64,000 bases of DNA, from NCBI GenBank assembly GCA_964467165.1, contig CAYXOL010000022.1:1-64000 (forward strand), given 5' to 3'. Shown piece by piece: positions 17,315 through 26,816 of the stretch (its first letter is position 1; every line of letters starts with the position of its first letter). The DNA comes from Clostridium_AD sp964467165 (GTDB taxonomy: Bacteria > Bacillota > Clostridia > Clostridiales > Clostridiaceae). The notes beneath the pieces are model-generated. The model saw only the letters and a program-made list of their open reading frames with translations, was not told the DNA's origin and searched no databases. The position numbers and the translations under genes were made by a program.

Positions 17315-18001
17315 ATGGAAGTTTTAAAGGTTGAGAATTTAACTAAAACATATGGTAAAGGCGAAAACAAGGTGGAGGCACTTAAAAATATAAATTTATC
17401 AGTACATAAGGGAGAGTTTGTAGCAATTGTCGGAGCATCAGGTTCTGGCAAAAGTACACTTCTACATTTACTTGGTGGACTGGATAGACCAACATCTGGA
17501 AATGTTGTTATTGATGGAGAAAGTATTTATGATTACAAGGAAGAAAAACTTGCAGTGTTTAGAAGGAGAAAAATAGGCTTCGTATTTCAGTTTTATAACC
17601 TACTACCTATTTTAGATGTAGAAGAAAATATAGCGCTTCCGGCGTTACTTGATAATGATAAGGTGGATAAAGTTTATTTAGAAGAACTTATTAAAGTATT
17701 AGGACTCAGCGCTCGAAGAAATCATCTTCCTTCAGAGTTATCAGGAGGACAACAGCAAAGAGTATCAATTGGTAGAGCAGTATTTAACAAGCCATCAATA
17801 ATTCTTGCCGATGAACCTACAGGGAATCTTGACACTAAGAATTCAAAGGACGTTATAGAATTATTAAAATTTACGGCTAAAAAATATAATCAAACACTAA
17901 TACTTATTACCCATGACGTTAATATAGCGGCCATGGCAGATAGGGTTATAACAATTGAAGATGGTGAAATAATTTCTGATAAGCGCTTGAAAGTAAGCTA
18001 G
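17315..18001 (+). CDS. ABC transporter ATPase, MacB/LolD type
   Basis: A 228-residue ATPase with Walker A GASGSGKSTLL, signature LSGGQQQRVSIGRA, Walker B IILADEPTGNLD and H-loop LITHD. The FYNLLPILDVEENI block and the NLD end of Walker B are typical of the subfamily that pairs with FtsX-like permeases. It is followed 11 bases later by such a permease and then by a two-component system, an arrangement often used for peptide antibiotic sensing and removal. Confidence 0.92.
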   Translation: MEVLKVENLTKTYGKGENKVEALKNINLSVHKGEFVAIVGASGSGKSTLLHLLGGLDRPTSGNVVIDGESIYDYKEEKLAVFRRRKIGFVFQFYNLLPILDVEENIALPALLDNDKVDKVYLEELIKVLGLSARRNHLPSELSGGQQQRVSIGRAVFNKPSIILADEPTGNLDTKNSKDVIELLKFTAKKYNQTLILITHDVNIAAMADRVITIEDGEIISDKRLKVS

Positions 18002-18012
18002 GGGGAGAAAAG

Positions 18013-20523
18013 ATGATAACAAGTTATAAAAAGCTAACAGGAAAGTATTTAAAGAGAAATAAGAAAAGAACTTTGCTTACTATTATAGGAATAATGTTAT
18101 CAGTTGCACTTATAGCAACAATAGGACTTTTTTTTAATGGGATTCAGGATGCACAGATACAGGATGCTAAAAATAAATCAGGATCTTTTCATTTAGCATT
18201 TCAAAAGACCAATGAAAAAATAATCCCTAAAATAGTTAATAATCCTAAAGTATCTAGGAGTGGATTTTATACTATAAGTGAGGAAATAAAATTAGATAAT
18301 AAAGTTGTTGTTAATGTAATAACCGCAACAGACAAGGCTTTAGAACTTTTCCCTTATAAAGCAAAGCTAGGTAGATTACCAGAAAAAGAAAATGAAGTAG
18401 CTATGGAAAAGTGGATATCCACATATATCGATAAGGACGTTAAAGTAGGGAATAAAATTAAAGTTAATGATAAAGAATATACACTTGTAGGAATACTCCA
18501 GGATAATGTACAAAGCCAAATGAATGGTAACGGATTAATTTTATCCAAAAATAATAGTATTAATAAACAAAATGCAGCCTTACTGGTAGAAATAAGCTCA
18601 AAAACAAACTTAAAAACCGCAGTAGGAGAATTAAAGCAGTTAGGTGAGAAGGATTCTGTTATGGAAAACAGTTATTTACTACAAATGCAGGGAGCAGGAG
18701 ATGATAGTTCGGGCTTTGGAGGATTATATGCAGCCCTAGCAATAATAATTGGGATAGTTGTAATATCAACTATAGCTGTAATTTATAACTCATTTCAAAT
18801 TAGTGTTGTAGAGCGAATAAAACAGTTTGGACTTTTAAGAGCAGTAGGAACAACTCCAAGGCAAATTAGAAAGATTGTCCTAAGGGAGGCAACAATCCTG
18901 GCCGTAATATCTATTCCATTAGGACTTATATGTGGCATTATAGCCATCTATGGAATAAGTATTGCATTTAAATTAATTGGTGCAGATTCAGTTATGCCTA
19001 TGAAAACTTCAATATCACCTATGGTTTTATGTATAAGCGCAGCAGTGGGACTTGTATCAATATACCTATCTGCAATGGTGCCAGCATTTTTTGCAGGTAG
19101 GATTTCACCACTGAATGCTATAAGTGGTAGAAACTCTATAACAAAGGAGAAAATAAAAAGAAGAAAGAATGTACTTATTCAAAGAATATTTGGGTTTGAA
19201 GGAGCATTAGCAGCTAAGAACATAAAGAGAAATAGAAAAAGATATAGAATAACTGTTTTTTCAATAGTAATAAGTGTTGTGCTATTTGTTACTTTTAAAT
19301 CCTTTATGGATATGTCACTAAATATAACATCGGATCTTAATGAGTCTAAAAATATTCACTTCTCAGTTGTAAGGGATAATAAACAGTATACAGAAAAATC
19401 AATAATAGATAATAAAATAGAAGCTGAGATTAAAGCACTTAAACTAGTTGATAAGGTATATGAGGTATTCAATTCATATAGTTTCGATATAGCAATAAAC
19501 AAAAACAGTAATGTAAAGGAAATTCAGGATATGGGAAATATTTATAAAAAAATAACGGCGGAAGGGGAGGAGAAGACACTTATAAGAAGTTCTATTGGGA
19601 TTTATGATAAGGAATCACTAGAGATTTCTAAAAAATATTTACAGTCAGGAAATATTGATGTGGAAAAAATAAACAGTGAAAATGGAGTAATTCTAATAAA
19701 CAAGAATGTAGTATATAATGAAAATACTAAGAAGAATTATTATGGACCAATAGCAGATATAAAAGTAGGAGATGAAATAGATCTTCAATTTAATGAGGAT
19801 GGATGGACTGAAACTGAACAAGTGAATAAAGAATTTGGTAAAGGAAAGGTTAATAAAGTAAAGATTATGGCTATTCTTCAAAATGAACCTTTTAACTTTA
19901 GAGGAGCTTCAAGTGGATTAAAGATAATTACAACTCAGGAAATGGCGAAGAAATTAATAGGTGGAAAGGAAATTTTGCCTGTAAACTTAAACATAGCTCT
20001 TAAGGATATAAAAGATGAAGATGCAGGAAAAATAGCAATAGAAACGGCAATAAAATCAAACCCAGCTTTAATGGTAATAAATAATATAGACAATAATAGA
20101 ACCGGGAAATCTTCAATATTAATGGTTCAAATATTATTATATGGATTTGTATTGGTAGTTTCCTTGATAGGTAGTGTTAATATTGTAAATACATTAACTA
20201 CAAATATTATTCTAAGAAAAAGAGAGTTTGCCACCTTGAAATCCATAGGGCTAACTCAAAAGGGCTTAAAGAAAATGATTGTGCTAGAAGGACTTCTTTA
20301 TGGAATTGTTGGTGCCATATATGGCTGCATTATAGGTTGTGGTATATCATTCTTACTGTTTAAGTCCATGGGTGGATTTAGAGAGTTTGGATGGATGGTA
20401 CCTTGGCAGGCAATAACTATCGCGGGAGTTGCAGCTATAGTAATAGGATATTTATCAGTGTTATCGCCACTTTCAAGGATTAAAAAAGAAAATTTAATTC
20501 AGGCAGTAAGAGAAGATTATTAA
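18013..20523 (+). CDS. FtsX-type ABC permease (two FtsX domains)
   Basis: An 836-residue membrane protein. TM1 lies near residues 20-42, followed by an extracellular region to about 235, three membrane segments to about 365 (ERIKQFGLLRAVGTTPRQIR cytoplasmic motif), a fifth segment near 410-430, a second large extracellular region (about 435-700) and three C-terminal segments containing RKREFATLKSIGLTQKG. This duplicated MacB-like layout belongs to exporters or mechanotransmission machines rather than importers. Its stop is embedded in the operon terminator stem. Substrate unknown; antimicrobial peptides or lipids are the usual guesses. Confidence 0.9.
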   Translation: MITSYKKLTGKYLKRNKKRTLLTIIGIMLSVALIATIGLFFNGIQDAQIQDAKNKSGSFHLAFQKTNEKIIPKIVNNPKVSRSGFYTISEEIKLDNKVVVNVITATDKALELFPYKAKLGRLPEKENEVAMEKWISTYIDKDVKVGNKIKVNDKEYTLVGILQDNVQSQMNGNGLILSKNNSINKQNAALLVEISSKTNLKTAVGELKQLGEKDSVMENSYLLQMQGAGDDSSGFGGLYAALAIIIGIVVISTIAVIYNSFQISVVERIKQFGLLRAVGTTPRQIRKIVLREATILAVISIPLGLICGIIAIYGISIAFKLIGADSVMPMKTSISPMVLCISAAVGLVSIYLSAMVPAFFAGRISPLNAISGRNSITKEKIKRRKNVLIQRIFGFEGALAAKNIKRNRKRYRITVFSIVISVVLFVTFKSFMDMSLNITSDLNESKNIHFSVVRDNKQYTEKSIIDNKIEAEIKALKLVDKVYEVFNSYSFDIAINKNSNVKEIQDMGNIYKKITAEGEEKTLIRSSIGIYDKESLEISKKYLQSGNIDVEKINSENGVILINKNVVYNENTKKNYYGPIADIKVGDEIDLQFNEDGWTETEQVNKEFGKGKVNKVKIMAILQNEPFNFRGASSGLKIITTQEMAKKLIGGKEILPVNLNIALKDIKDEDAGKIAIETAIKSNPALMVINNIDNNRTGKSSILMVQILLYGFVLVVSLIGSVNIVNTLTTNIILRKREFATLKSIGLTQKGLKKMIVLEGLLYGIVGAIYGCIIGCGISFLLFKSMGGFREFGWMVPWQAITIAGVAAIVIGYLSVLSPLSRIKKENLIQAVREDY

Positions 20524-20541
20524 TAATAATCTTCTCTTTTC
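20509..20541 (+). terminator. Terminator overlapping the permease stop codon
   Basis: AGAGAAGATTATT (20509-20521) pairs with AATAATCTTCTCT (20525-20537), then T residues. It may reduce readthrough from the exporter into the regulator genes. Confidence 0.75.
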
Positions 20542-20635
20542 CACTTTTCATATATAGGTTAGCTTTAATTAAAACCATAAGTAAGGTATTATTAAGGTGT
20601 TAATTGTTTACAATATTTAAAATGAGGTGAAAATT

Positions 20636-21346
20636 ATGGATAGATTATTATTAGTTGAAGATGATGAATCATTAGCCATTGGTATAGAATTTTCATTGAA
20701 AGATGGTGGATACGATGTATCTAGAGCTTCAACTGTAGAAGGTGGGAAAAAAATATTTCATTTGGAAGACTTTGATTTGATTTTATTGGATGTTAACTTG
20801 CCTGATGGCAATGGTTATGAATTATGCAAGTACATAAGAATTAAAAGCGACGTGCCTATAATATTTTTAACAGCCTGTGACGATGAGGTTAATGTTGTTC
20901 AGGGGCTTGAAATAGGCGGCGATGATTATATAACGAAGCCTTTTCGAGTTAGAGAACTTTTATCAAGAATAAAGGCATCTATAAGGCGTAATTCTAAGAA
21001 TATAGCAAGTGCTAAAAATATAGCACTAGAAAGTATATTAAAAAGTGAAAATATACTTGTTGATAATATAAAAGGAACAGTGAGGAAAAATGGTGAGATT
21101 ATAAATCTTACAGCACAGGAATACAAGCTTTTATTAATATTTATGAATAAGCCTAATGTTTTAATGAAGAGGGATGAGATATTGTGTGAATTATTGGAAG
21201 GGGAAGACCCTTTCTTTGATGAAAACACATTATCAGTTTATATTAAGAGAATAAGGCAGAAAATAGAAGATAATCCAAGGGAACCTGAATATATAGTTAA
21301 TAAACGTGGATTGGGGTACAAGTGGAATAAGGATATTCAGCACTAA
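20636..21346 (+). CDS. OmpR-family response regulator
   Basis: A 236-residue DNA-binding regulator. The receiver domain starts MDRLLLVEDDESLA, has the phospho-acceptor Asp in LILLDVNLPDG and Lys in YITKPFRVRE. A winged-helix domain follows (LTAQEYKLLLIFMNKPNVLMKR; VYIKRIRQKIEDNP). GAGGTG at 20624-20629 fixes the ATG at 20636; an in-frame GTG overlaps the ribosome site. It lies between the exporter genes and its histidine kinase and most likely controls exporter expression. Confidence 0.93.
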   Translation: MDRLLLVEDDESLAIGIEFSLKDGGYDVSRASTVEGGKKIFHLEDFDLILLDVNLPDGNGYELCKYIRIKSDVPIIFLTACDDEVNVVQGLEIGGDDYITKPFRVRELLSRIKASIRRNSKNIASAKNIALESILKSENILVDNIKGTVRKNGEIINLTAQEYKLLLIFMNKPNVLMKRDEILCELLEGEDPFFDENTLSVYIKRIRQKIEDNPREPEYIVNKRGLGYKWNKDIQH

Positions 21347-21372
21347 AGGTGCTAATCAAGGAGTAGGTTTAT

Positions 21373-22608
21373 ATGAAAAGATATTTTATTAATTCTGAAC
21401 TGAAAATAAGCACAGGGGTTCTTTTGTTTTTAATGACTTTATTTTTAGTTATTACATCTTTAATTTTAAAAGTGAATCATGATAACTTAAAAGCTGATTA
21501 TATAAAGACATTGGGAGTCATTGCTGAAAGGATAGTTTCGGAAAATCCTGAAATGGAAAAAGAAATTATACCGCTTATTACAAGAGAAGTTTCCGGGGAT
21601 GAAGCTACACTTGGTAGTGCTTTTTTAAAGCAGTATGGGTTAACAGAAAATTTGGAGGATGCACTTTTTCCCTATGTAAGCGGGGCTATTATAAAGGATA
21701 ACTATTCAATTATTTTAATTTTTATTATTATGGCTACTACATTATTTACACTTAATTATTTTCAATACAGTTTTTTCTATAAGCGTATAAGAAGTTTAAC
21801 CTTTGCTGCAAAAAAAGTAGTTGAGGGTGATTATGACATAGCTATAAATGAAAATAAAGAAGGAGATTTTTCAAAGCTGGCAATTTCTTTTAACTCTATG
21901 AGAGGAATCATTAGGAGTAATTTAAGCGATCTTAGGCAAGAAAAACAATTTTTAGTAGAGTTGTTATCAGATATATCTCATCAGCTAAAAACTCCACTTT
22001 CATCCGTAATTTTATATAACGACATTATGGTTAGCAAGGAATTGTCTCTCAAGCAAAGGTCGGTCTTTTTAATAAATAATCAAAATCAACTAGAAAAAAT
22101 GAACTGGCTTATAAAAAATATACTTAAACTTGCTAAATTAGACGCTAAAGCCATAGAAATTGTGAAAGAAGAACAAAGCTTAAATGAAACATTGCAAGAT
22201 GTAATAGATGCACTAGAAAGTAAAGCATATGATGCGCAGGTTGTGATTAATTTTAAAGAAAAAGAAGAGATAGTTTTTCAGCACGATAGATTGTGGCTTG
22301 AGGAGGCACTTATTAATATTATTAAGAATGGAATAGAACATACGCCTTGTGGTGGAAGCATTGATTTGGAACTTTTTGAAAACCCTTTGTATACAAGAAT
22401 TATAATAGAAGACACAGGAGAAGGGATAAATGAGGCTGATTTACCGAATGTATTTAAGCGGTTTTTTAAGGCAAAGACCTCAAAGAAAAACGATTCTATT
22501 GGAATAGGGCTTGCCCTTTCAAAATCAATAGTTGAGGCACATAACGGAATAATTGAAGTGCGAAGCAAGGTGGATGTAGGCACCAGATTTATTATAACAT
22601 TTTTTTAA
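21373..22608 (+). CDS. Sensor histidine kinase
   Basis: A 411-residue membrane kinase. Two membrane segments (about 13-35 and 110-130) enclose an extracellular region of about 75 residues, then a HAMP-like linker, HisKA with ISHQLKTPLSS, N box INIIKNGIEHT, G1 EDTGEGI and G2 IGIGLALSKSI. The real extracellular domain differs from the very short loop of BceS-type kinases, so it may sense ligand directly instead of only through the exporter. It starts 26 bases after the regulator stop. Confidence 0.92.
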   Translation: MKRYFINSELKISTGVLLFLMTLFLVITSLILKVNHDNLKADYIKTLGVIAERIVSENPEMEKEIIPLITREVSGDEATLGSAFLKQYGLTENLEDALFPYVSGAIIKDNYSIILIFIIMATTLFTLNYFQYSFFYKRIRSLTFAAKKVVEGDYDIAINENKEGDFSKLAISFNSMRGIIRSNLSDLRQEKQFLVELLSDISHQLKTPLSSVILYNDIMVSKELSLKQRSVFLINNQNQLEKMNWLIKNILKLAKLDAKAIEIVKEEQSLNETLQDVIDALESKAYDAQVVINFKEKEEIVFQHDRLWLEEALINIIKNGIEHTPCGGSIDLELFENPLYTRIIIEDTGEGINEADLPNVFKRFFKAKTSKKNDSIGIGLALSKSIVEAHNGIIEVRSKVDVGTRFIITFF

Positions 22609-22627
22609 TGCTAAATATGTGTGAATG

Positions 22628-22660
22628 CCTTGTATCTAATGTTTAAGTAGATACAAGGTA
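22628..22660. terminator. Bidirectional terminator between convergent genes
   Basis: CCTTGTATCT (22628-22637) pairs with AGATACAAGG (22649-22658). It serves the kinase gene and possibly the HD-GYP gene on the other strand. Confidence 0.65.
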
Positions 22661-22673
22661 TTTAAATTGATTA

Positions 22674-23726
22674 TCAGATTTCCAATGCTTCAACATATAA
22701 ATCTTTCTCTTTTTTTAAGTCTAGGAATCCATTGCCATCAAGCATAATAGGATTGGTCAAATCGTTTATTTGGACTTGGATAATCTTGCAGGAACGTTTA
22801 TCGTTAAGTAGCACATTTTCACCCATGTAGTAATTTATTATATGGTTTAGAAACATATTGCAGTATGTGGGCTCAAGTTCCGTAATACTCTCATCTTGAA
22901 TAACTTTTAGAGCTTCTAGTGGACCTTTGATTTTTTTAAAATATCTATTAGAGTTAAGTTCGTCAAATACATCTGCAATAGCTATTATTTTAGCGAATTT
23001 TGGTATTTTATCATGATAAACATGCAGAGGGTACCCAGATCCGTCCATTCTCTCATGGTGCATCAGTACTGTAAGGCCCACAGAAGGATCTAGATATGGA
23101 ATCTGTTTAATAAAATGATACCCTATAACAGGATGTGTCTTTAAAGTATCAGATTCATCAGAGGTGAGATTCTCTTTTTTGTGTAGTATATCCTTACCTA
23201 TTTGGAGTTTGCCAAAATCGTGCAATATTGCGGAATAGGTTAATAAACTCAGTTCTTTTTCATTAAGCCCTAACCATTTGCCTAGTATAAAACTAATAGC
23301 GGCAACATTTACGCTATGCCTATAAATGGAATCATTTCCACTACCATAAAAGATTATATTTCTAATGACTATTCCTGTTGCAGTGAATTCCTGTTGAATA
23401 TTTTGTGCAAAGGTTTTTATTTCGTTTATGTTAGGAGTTTCTAAAGTAGATATATTATCAAATATAGTTTCTAAATTAGAAGAAAATTGATTGAAGGTAT
23501 TTTCAAGTTCTTTTACGGTTTTAAGTTTCAAAGACTTGCTAGAATTATCTTCTAAATAAATCTCTAGCTCATCAATAATATAGTTGTTCTTTAGATTAAG
23601 GAGCATTGATTCTGTAATTGCGATACCGCTGCCTAGCAATATTTTGCCTTGAAAAATTATATCTATGGCAGAAATCATTCCTACCTGTAGTTCATTAATT
23701 TGTAATGTTTTTTTTAACGGTAACAT
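22674..23726 (-). CDS. HD-GYP domain phosphodiesterase-like protein
   Basis: A 350-residue soluble protein. Residues 130-290 hold an HD-GYP domain: HSVNVAAISF, the HD pair in AILHDFGKLQIG, KTHPVIGYHF and HHERMDGSGYP with the GYP triad. Such domains hydrolyse cyclic di-GMP or related dinucleotides. The N-terminal 120 residues are a helical region without a known sensor signature, and the last 60 (ILDGNGFLDLKKE-type end) resemble the tail often seen on clostridial HD-GYP proteins. A GAGGTG site precedes the ATG. It is transcribed alone. Confidence 0.9.
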   Translation of the reverse strand: MLPLKKTLQINELQVGMISAIDIIFQGKILLGSGIAITESMLLNLKNNYIIDELEIYLEDNSSKSLKLKTVKELENTFNQFSSNLETIFDNISTLETPNINEIKTFAQNIQQEFTATGIVIRNIIFYGSGNDSIYRHSVNVAAISFILGKWLGLNEKELSLLTYSAILHDFGKLQIGKDILHKKENLTSDESDTLKTHPVIGYHFIKQIPYLDPSVGLTVLMHHERMDGSGYPLHVYHDKIPKFAKIIAIADVFDELNSNRYFKKIKGPLEALKVIQDESITELEPTYCNMFLNHIINYYMGENVLLNDKRSCKIIQVQINDLTNPIMLDGNGFLDLKKEKDLYVEALEI

Positions 23727-23940
23727 ATTAATTCACCTCATGTTTTATTTTTTAGAAGAACATATTAAATTGCTTTACAATATTATTACTAAATATATGA
23801 CATTTATGTATATATTATCGTGCTAATTATATATTTCTAAAGGGGCTTATAGTAAAAAAAAACTAATTTTTCTATTTTTTTTGTTTGTATTCAATTTTCA
23901 ACTCGAATTATAGGAAATTGAATCATTTTGATTGAGTAAA

Positions 23941-23973
23941 AAAGCGCATCAACTATAAAAGTTGATGCGCTTT
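23941..23973 (-). terminator. Terminator of the hydrogenase gene
   Basis: AAAGCGCATCAAC (23941-23953) and its perfect complement (23961-23973) form a 13-bp stem. An A run on the left gives the T tail on the minus strand. The rest of 23727-24025 shows no gene. Confidence 0.9.
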
Positions 23974-24025
23974 AAACAGAAGATTACCTGATTGACCTAA
24001 TAATATAAGTTTTAAAAGTAAAATA

Positions 24026-25501
24026 TTATTTTGACATAAAGCCTTTACCACGGTGCAGGTGAATTCCATCTATGTTCATTATTCTAAGTGAATCACTAAC
24101 ATTTTCTTCTAAGGCTAATTTGCCATATTTATCTACTTCAGTTTTATCTTTAGGACCATGATTAAGGGAGGCTGCTCCACCTATGCATCCGCCATTACAG
24201 GCCATTCCTTCTATGAAATTCCCATTTAATCTATTGAATTTTAATAGTTTTAAGGCTTTATCACATTCAATAAGACCATCACAACTGATAGGTTTAAATT
24301 CCACAGGAATATTTTTAGCTTGGACTAAATGTTTTACTGCTTCTGTAAGACCGCCTGATCTAGCAAAAATTCTGCCGTAAAAAGAAGCATTATTTAAGGG
24401 TACGTCTTCACATTCTTCAAGATTTATCTCAAAAGCATCAAACATTGCCTGAAGCTCTTCAAAAGTCATTACATAATCAGTAATGCCCTTTATATCCTCC
24501 TGTTTTATTTCCATCTTCTTAGCTGTACAAGGTCCTATAAATACTATTTTAGCAAGGGGATCCGTATTTTTAATAAGTTTGGAAATTGCTATCATTGGAG
24601 AAACTGTAGTTGAAACATATTTGCCTAGTTCTGGGAATGATTTTTTTATGTATGACACAAAAGCAGGACAACAAGAGCTTGTCATTGCCTTAAATTCTTC
24701 GATGTTTTCTGCAAATTCAGTGGTTTCATGTTGTGCTACCATATCTGCACCAAGGGCTACTTCTATTACATCTTTAAAGCCCATTTTTTTTATGCCTGAA
24801 ACTACTTGGCCTAGTTTAACCTGGGTAAATTGACTAGAAATTGCAGGCGCAACCACTGCATATACATGGGTGTTTTTATCTGTTTTTGATTCAAGTAATA
24901 TATTAGTAATATCCACTACGGAAGATTTATCCATTATGGCACCGAAGGGACATTGATAAACACAAGCACCACATTGTATACATTTATCATTATCTATTAC
25001 TGCTTTTTTATCCTCATCTATGCTTAGGGCGCCTGCATTGCAAGCTCTGCGACAGGGTCTCATAACATCAGAAATTGCGTTGTATGGGCAAGCATCTCTG
25101 CATTTACCACATTCAATACATTTATTTGGGTCAATGTAAGAGTGCCGATTTATAGAGTGGATTGCACCAACAGGACATACCTGAATGCATTTGTGAGTTA
25201 AACACCCCCTGCAAGCTTCAGTTACAGAAAAGCGCTGTATGGGACATTCATCACAAGCAATACCTATTACTTCAATAACATTTTTTATTTTTTTATTTCC
25301 ACCCATAACAAGTTTTATTCTTTCGCCAATAATTGCTCTTTCCTTATGAATGCAGCAACGAGTTCTTGCCTTTGGGCCTGGTACTAGAACCTTAAATAGA
25401 TTTTTGCCGTCTTTTTTTAGAGTTCCTTTAATAGCAAGTTTAACGACTTCTCGTATTACCTCATATTTTATAAGCTGTATGTCGTTATCAAAATTTTTCA
25501 T
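24026..25501 (-). CDS. [FeFe] hydrogenase, monomeric group B type
   Basis: A 491-residue iron-sulfur enzyme interconverting protons and H2. The N-terminal 130 residues carry extra Cys groups (RTRCCIHKE, CDECPIQ, CRGCLTHKC), then four-Cys ferredoxin motifs (CIECGKCRDACP, CIQCGACVYQCP). The H-cluster domain shows L1 (TSSCCPAFV), L2 (FIGPCTAKKMEI) and L3 (EGMACNGGCIGGA). No HydA N-terminal [2Fe-2S] or flavin domain is present. GGAGAGG fits an ATG at 25501 better than one 18 bases upstream. Redox partners are not nearby; ferredoxin is likely. Confidence 0.92.
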   Translation of the reverse strand: MKNFDNDIQLIKYEVIREVVKLAIKGTLKKDGKNLFKVLVPGPKARTRCCIHKERAIIGERIKLVMGGNKKIKNVIEVIGIACDECPIQRFSVTEACRGCLTHKCIQVCPVGAIHSINRHSYIDPNKCIECGKCRDACPYNAISDVMRPCRRACNAGALSIDEDKKAVIDNDKCIQCGACVYQCPFGAIMDKSSVVDITNILLESKTDKNTHVYAVVAPAISSQFTQVKLGQVVSGIKKMGFKDVIEVALGADMVAQHETTEFAENIEEFKAMTSSCCPAFVSYIKKSFPELGKYVSTTVSPMIAISKLIKNTDPLAKIVFIGPCTAKKMEIKQEDIKGITDYVMTFEELQAMFDAFEINLEECEDVPLNNASFYGRIFARSGGLTEAVKHLVQAKNIPVEFKPISCDGLIECDKALKLLKFNRLNGNFIEGMACNGGCIGGAASLNHGPKDKTEVDKYGKLALEENVSDSLRIMNIDGIHLHRGKGFMSK

Positions 25502-25521
25502 ATTTATCGCCTCTCCCATTT

Positions 25522-25552
25522 ATATGATATTAGTAATATACAAATATCATAT
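25522..25552 (-). promoter_or_regulatory. Dyad operator candidate upstream of the hydrogenase
   Basis: ATATGATATT (25522-25531) is repeated inversely as AATATCATAT (25543-25552) with an 11-base spacer, ending about 20 bases before the start codon. It is placed where a repressor would block initiation. It does not match a Rex box. Confidence 0.45.
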
Positions 25553-25791
25553 TTTAAATTCAAATAAGGAGTAAAGGATATTTACTGCCTATATTGAGTA
25601 TGTATTCTTCGAAAAAATTATTAACCTTATATTTATCAACTGAAATTATTGAAGGGTGATTAATTTTTGAAGCGTATTAATTACATAATAATATTATCAC
25701 TATGTTAATAAATTATCAAGGCATAAATTGCTAATCACAAGGGTTAAAATCAATGATATTGTTTTCATATAGGATATAAGATAAAATAATA
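25553..25791. other. Gene-free AT-rich spacer
   Basis: Together with the flanking dyad and terminator this makes a gap of about 350 bases between the hydrogenase and iron permease genes. Only AT-rich sequence with short broken frames was seen. Confidence 0.5.
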
Positions 25792-25834
25792 AAAAAACAA
25801 GCAAAAAAATGGGAATTTGATTGCTTGCTTTTTT
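25792..25834 (-). terminator. Terminator of the iron permease gene
   Basis: AAGCAA repeats at 25799-25804 pair with TTGCTT at 25821-25826, flanked by A and T tracts. In minus-strand sense it ends in seven T residues. Confidence 0.7.
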
Positions 25835-25847
25835 ACTTAATGCAATG

Positions 25848-26552
25848 TTATTTTATTTTATTAGAGTTTATATATCTTTTTAAATCATATTTCAAAATAA
25901 TAAAGTAACTAGGAACTGCGTATATTAACACACCTAGTTTGAAAATATCTGGAACATAACTACCTAATAATACTTCTAAGCCATCACCCAAGTAGTATGC
26001 TCCAAGTCCTACTAAAAATAGATTTAGCATATAAAATACTAATCCTATATTAAAATTAGCAAGCCCCTTAGATACTATATAAACCAATACAGCTGCAGCA
26101 GCTAAACCTGATATGCATGATACTACCAATAGTGGCGTCGAGCCAACGGAGCTTGTTAAAATAAATAAGGTTACTTCTAACAATTCACGAAAGAAGGTTA
26201 CGGCTGCTAAAATAAAGACGCCCTTTTGACTAAATGAAATAAATTGTTTATTTGGAGTAGTATTAAAGGCTTTATTTTTCCTTAAAAGCACTATACTGTA
26301 TAATATTAATACAGCGAGCATTACCCCTAGTAAACCATCAAATAACTCTCCGGTAGGCCCGTTTAGTAGCGAAACTTGTGAAAAAATTATTGAACCAGTT
26401 ATAGCTGCAATAAACGTTCCTAAAGCCCCACCGAGTAAAACACTCTTAGTCATTCCATATAGCTTATTTTTGTTGAAATAAACTACTAGGGGAATAATAA
26501 CTAAGAAAATCTCTATACCTTCTCTTAAGCATATTATAAAAGGAGCAAACAT
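25848..26552 (-). CDS. FTR1-family iron permease
   Basis: A 234-residue membrane protein with about seven segments. The two signature motifs of the family are visible: LREGIEIFLVI near residue 9 and FRELLEVTLF near residue 121, both R-E-x-x-E type that binds iron during transport. No EfeO or EfeB gene is alongside, so it acts alone or with distant partners; some bacterial FTR1 proteins without them move other metals. A dyad resembling a Fur site lies upstream. Confidence 0.88.
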   Translation of the reverse strand: MFAPFIICLREGIEIFLVIIPLVVYFNKNKLYGMTKSVLLGGALGTFIAAITGSIIFSQVSLLNGPTGELFDGLLGVMLAVLILYSIVLLRKNKAFNTTPNKQFISFSQKGVFILAAVTFFRELLEVTLFILTSSVGSTPLLVVSCISGLAAAAVLVYIVSKGLANFNIGLVFYMLNLFLVGLGAYYLGDGLEVLLGSYVPDIFKLGVLIYAVPSYFIILKYDLKRYINSNKIK

Positions 26553-26643
26553 CGTTAATCACCCCCTAATCCATACGGCGTAGACTTATCTACATTATAT
26601 AATATGCAAAGTTTAAGCTATGAGATACTTAGTTATGTGCTTT

Positions 26644-26664
26644 TTATAATAAATCTTATTATAA
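26644..26664. promoter_or_regulatory. Fur-like operator candidate
   Basis: TTATAATAA (26644-26652), ATC and TTATTATAA (26656-26664) make a perfect 9-3-9 dyad, about 92 bases before the FTR1 start. A second, outer inverted repeat (26625-26634 with 26674-26683) encloses it. AT-rich 19-21-bp dyads before iron genes are typical of Fur control; this is inference. Confidence 0.5.
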
Positions 26665-26816
26665 ATTTTTAACAACTAAGTATGCTCTTTAATTGATCAA
26701 CTAAGAAGTGGCTATTTTATATTCTAAAGTGATATAATCTAAATAAATCATAAGTAAATAATGAAATATGGGGAATGCAAGTAAACATATACTTATATGA
26801 ATGGGAGATGATTTGT

